In this document: positions 63,158 to 64,000 of the stretch, in pieces
Layout of the letters: the number at the start of each line of letters is the position of its first letter
Numbering within the stretch: position 1 is the stretch's first letter
Source: Capitulum mitella
Taxonomy: Eukaryota; Arthropoda; Thecostraca; Pollicipedomorpha; Pollicipedidae
Assembly: GCA_030062745.1 (NCBI GenBank)
Contig: CP099848.1
Location: forward strand, 8,391,501-8,455,500
Direction of reading: 5' to 3'
Length of the DNA: 64,000 nucleotides
Program-made: the position numbers and the translations under genes
The notes under the pieces: model-generated
The model's database searches: none
What the model was told of the DNA's origin: nothing
Seen by the model: only the letters and a program-made list of their open reading frames with translations

Positions 63158-63975
63158 GTCAACTGGGGTATAAATTGAGGTGTTTTTGGTTCCAGTTTAC
63201 CATCTCTAGCAGTTAAGGTTATTTTCACAAGTAGTATAGTTTTCAAGTATGAGATTGTGAAGTGTCCTTTCTACAACCATGTCATTTGCCAGTGAGATAC
63301 TTAGGGCAGCTTCAGTTCTGTTGTTGGAGAAGCTGGTGCTTCTTGGAGTCAAGAGATAGTTATGAATTTGTATTCTGACACACATGCTTTACATCAGAAT
63401 TACTACTATTTTCATTAAAAAACTACCAGTATTTCAATAAGCAGTACCTTTCATGCTGTGATACATGGTCAGGCTTTTCTTCAGTTCTGCATTTTTTCCA
63501 ACATTGGCTGGGGAAAACCATGGCTTCATGTTGTTGTCTTCAGGCAGTGCCCAGTCACCACTGCTGGATTGTTACTCTAAGTTGATTATTTCACATTGCA
63601 TTCTTCCCTTGTGCAGATGTCTGCAAACTGATGGTATTTAGAGAGATTGCAGGAAAGGGTTGTATCTGCTGAGAGATAATGCAGATGGCTACAGTTGTAA
63701 AGATAAACTCCTACCCCAATATGTCCTAGCTGACAGTGCATCAACCAAAAAGGAGAAAATAAGGGCTGCATTGTTTGGGAACAATCTTCCTGTTATGTAT
63801 GATACATTTGTCTCTTGTTACTTTGTTCTCATTTTTTAAAGCAGTCTCACTGCCTAACAAATAAGAACTTCTTCAAAGAGTCATCATGCAATGCTTCTTT
63901 TTGCCATGACAGACAGTGTCCACCCATACCTACTCCAGACAACCTGCATGCATGTAGCCAGAACTGCCCATGGTT
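63158..63975. other. CpG-free stretch at the right edge
   Basis: By eye there is not one CG dinucleotide between 63157 and 63976, although neighbouring sequence is rich in them. TG and CA are abundant, as after methylation-driven loss. A small plus-strand open frame at 63642-63836 (ending TAA 63837-63839) reads DCRKGLYLLRDNADGYSC and KDKLLPQYVLADSASTKK, preceded by an AG and pyrimidines. It might be an exon of a gene extending beyond the window, but I recognise no family and cannot support it as coding. Confidence 0.6.
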
Positions 63976-64000
63976 CGGTAATTCCATCTGTCATCAGGTA

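Overview
The window reads as nuclear DNA from an arthropod, probably a crustacean. This rests on spliced genes with long introns, CpG-rich exons, many micro- and minisatellites, and an interstitial tract of TTAGG, the usual arthropod telomere unit (about 55590-55735). A barnacle would fit the compositional style, but that is a guess. Nothing bacterial, such as operons or long intact ORFs, is present.

One protein-coding gene can be assembled with confidence. It is a plus-strand C2H2 zinc-finger transcription-factor gene running from 4555 to 51082. Six coding exons were found: 4555-4650, 22738-22960, 41419-41603, 45648-45780, 49696-49863 and 50234-51082. Splice phases match at every junction and the encoded fingers run on in order. 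From memory of the family, the finger cluster and the conserved block after it most resemble Drosophila dati (datilografo, CG2052); the related rotund/squeeze/ZNF362/ZNF384 group is the alternative. Two problems remain. The exon carrying the cysteine half of the first finger was not found in the 18 kb first intron, and the last exon needs a one-base frame change near 50600-50650 to join its two clearly coding halves.

The introns (about 18.1, 18.5, 4.0, 3.8 and 0.4 kb) are filled with short tandem arrays, most with their own unit of 22-55 bp, and with small transposons. Elements that can be defined from their own ends include a 317-bp MITE with a perfect 8-bp target duplication (25032-25348), a 1.2-kb hAT-like element that splits a minisatellite (13312-14536), a 2.0-kb element with inverted repeats (47056-49098), and two tRNA-derived SINE-like copies about 911 bp apart (10.9 and 11.8 kb).

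Downstream of the gene (52.4-64 kb) are retroelement and repeat remains: a broken non-LTR reverse transcriptase on the minus strand (54060-55012), the TTAGG tract followed by an (ATT)n tract, a diverged direct duplication (58.8-59.6 kb) with a perfect 18-bp hairpin, a decayed Gypsy-type gag fragment (60520-61213, minus), and a hAT-like element carrying a second copy of its own family inserted in the opposite orientation (61467-62354). The last 0.8 kb (63158-63975) has no CpG at all, unlike the rest of the window. I found no new multi-gene system. The most interesting material is how repeats have grown in and around this one gene.
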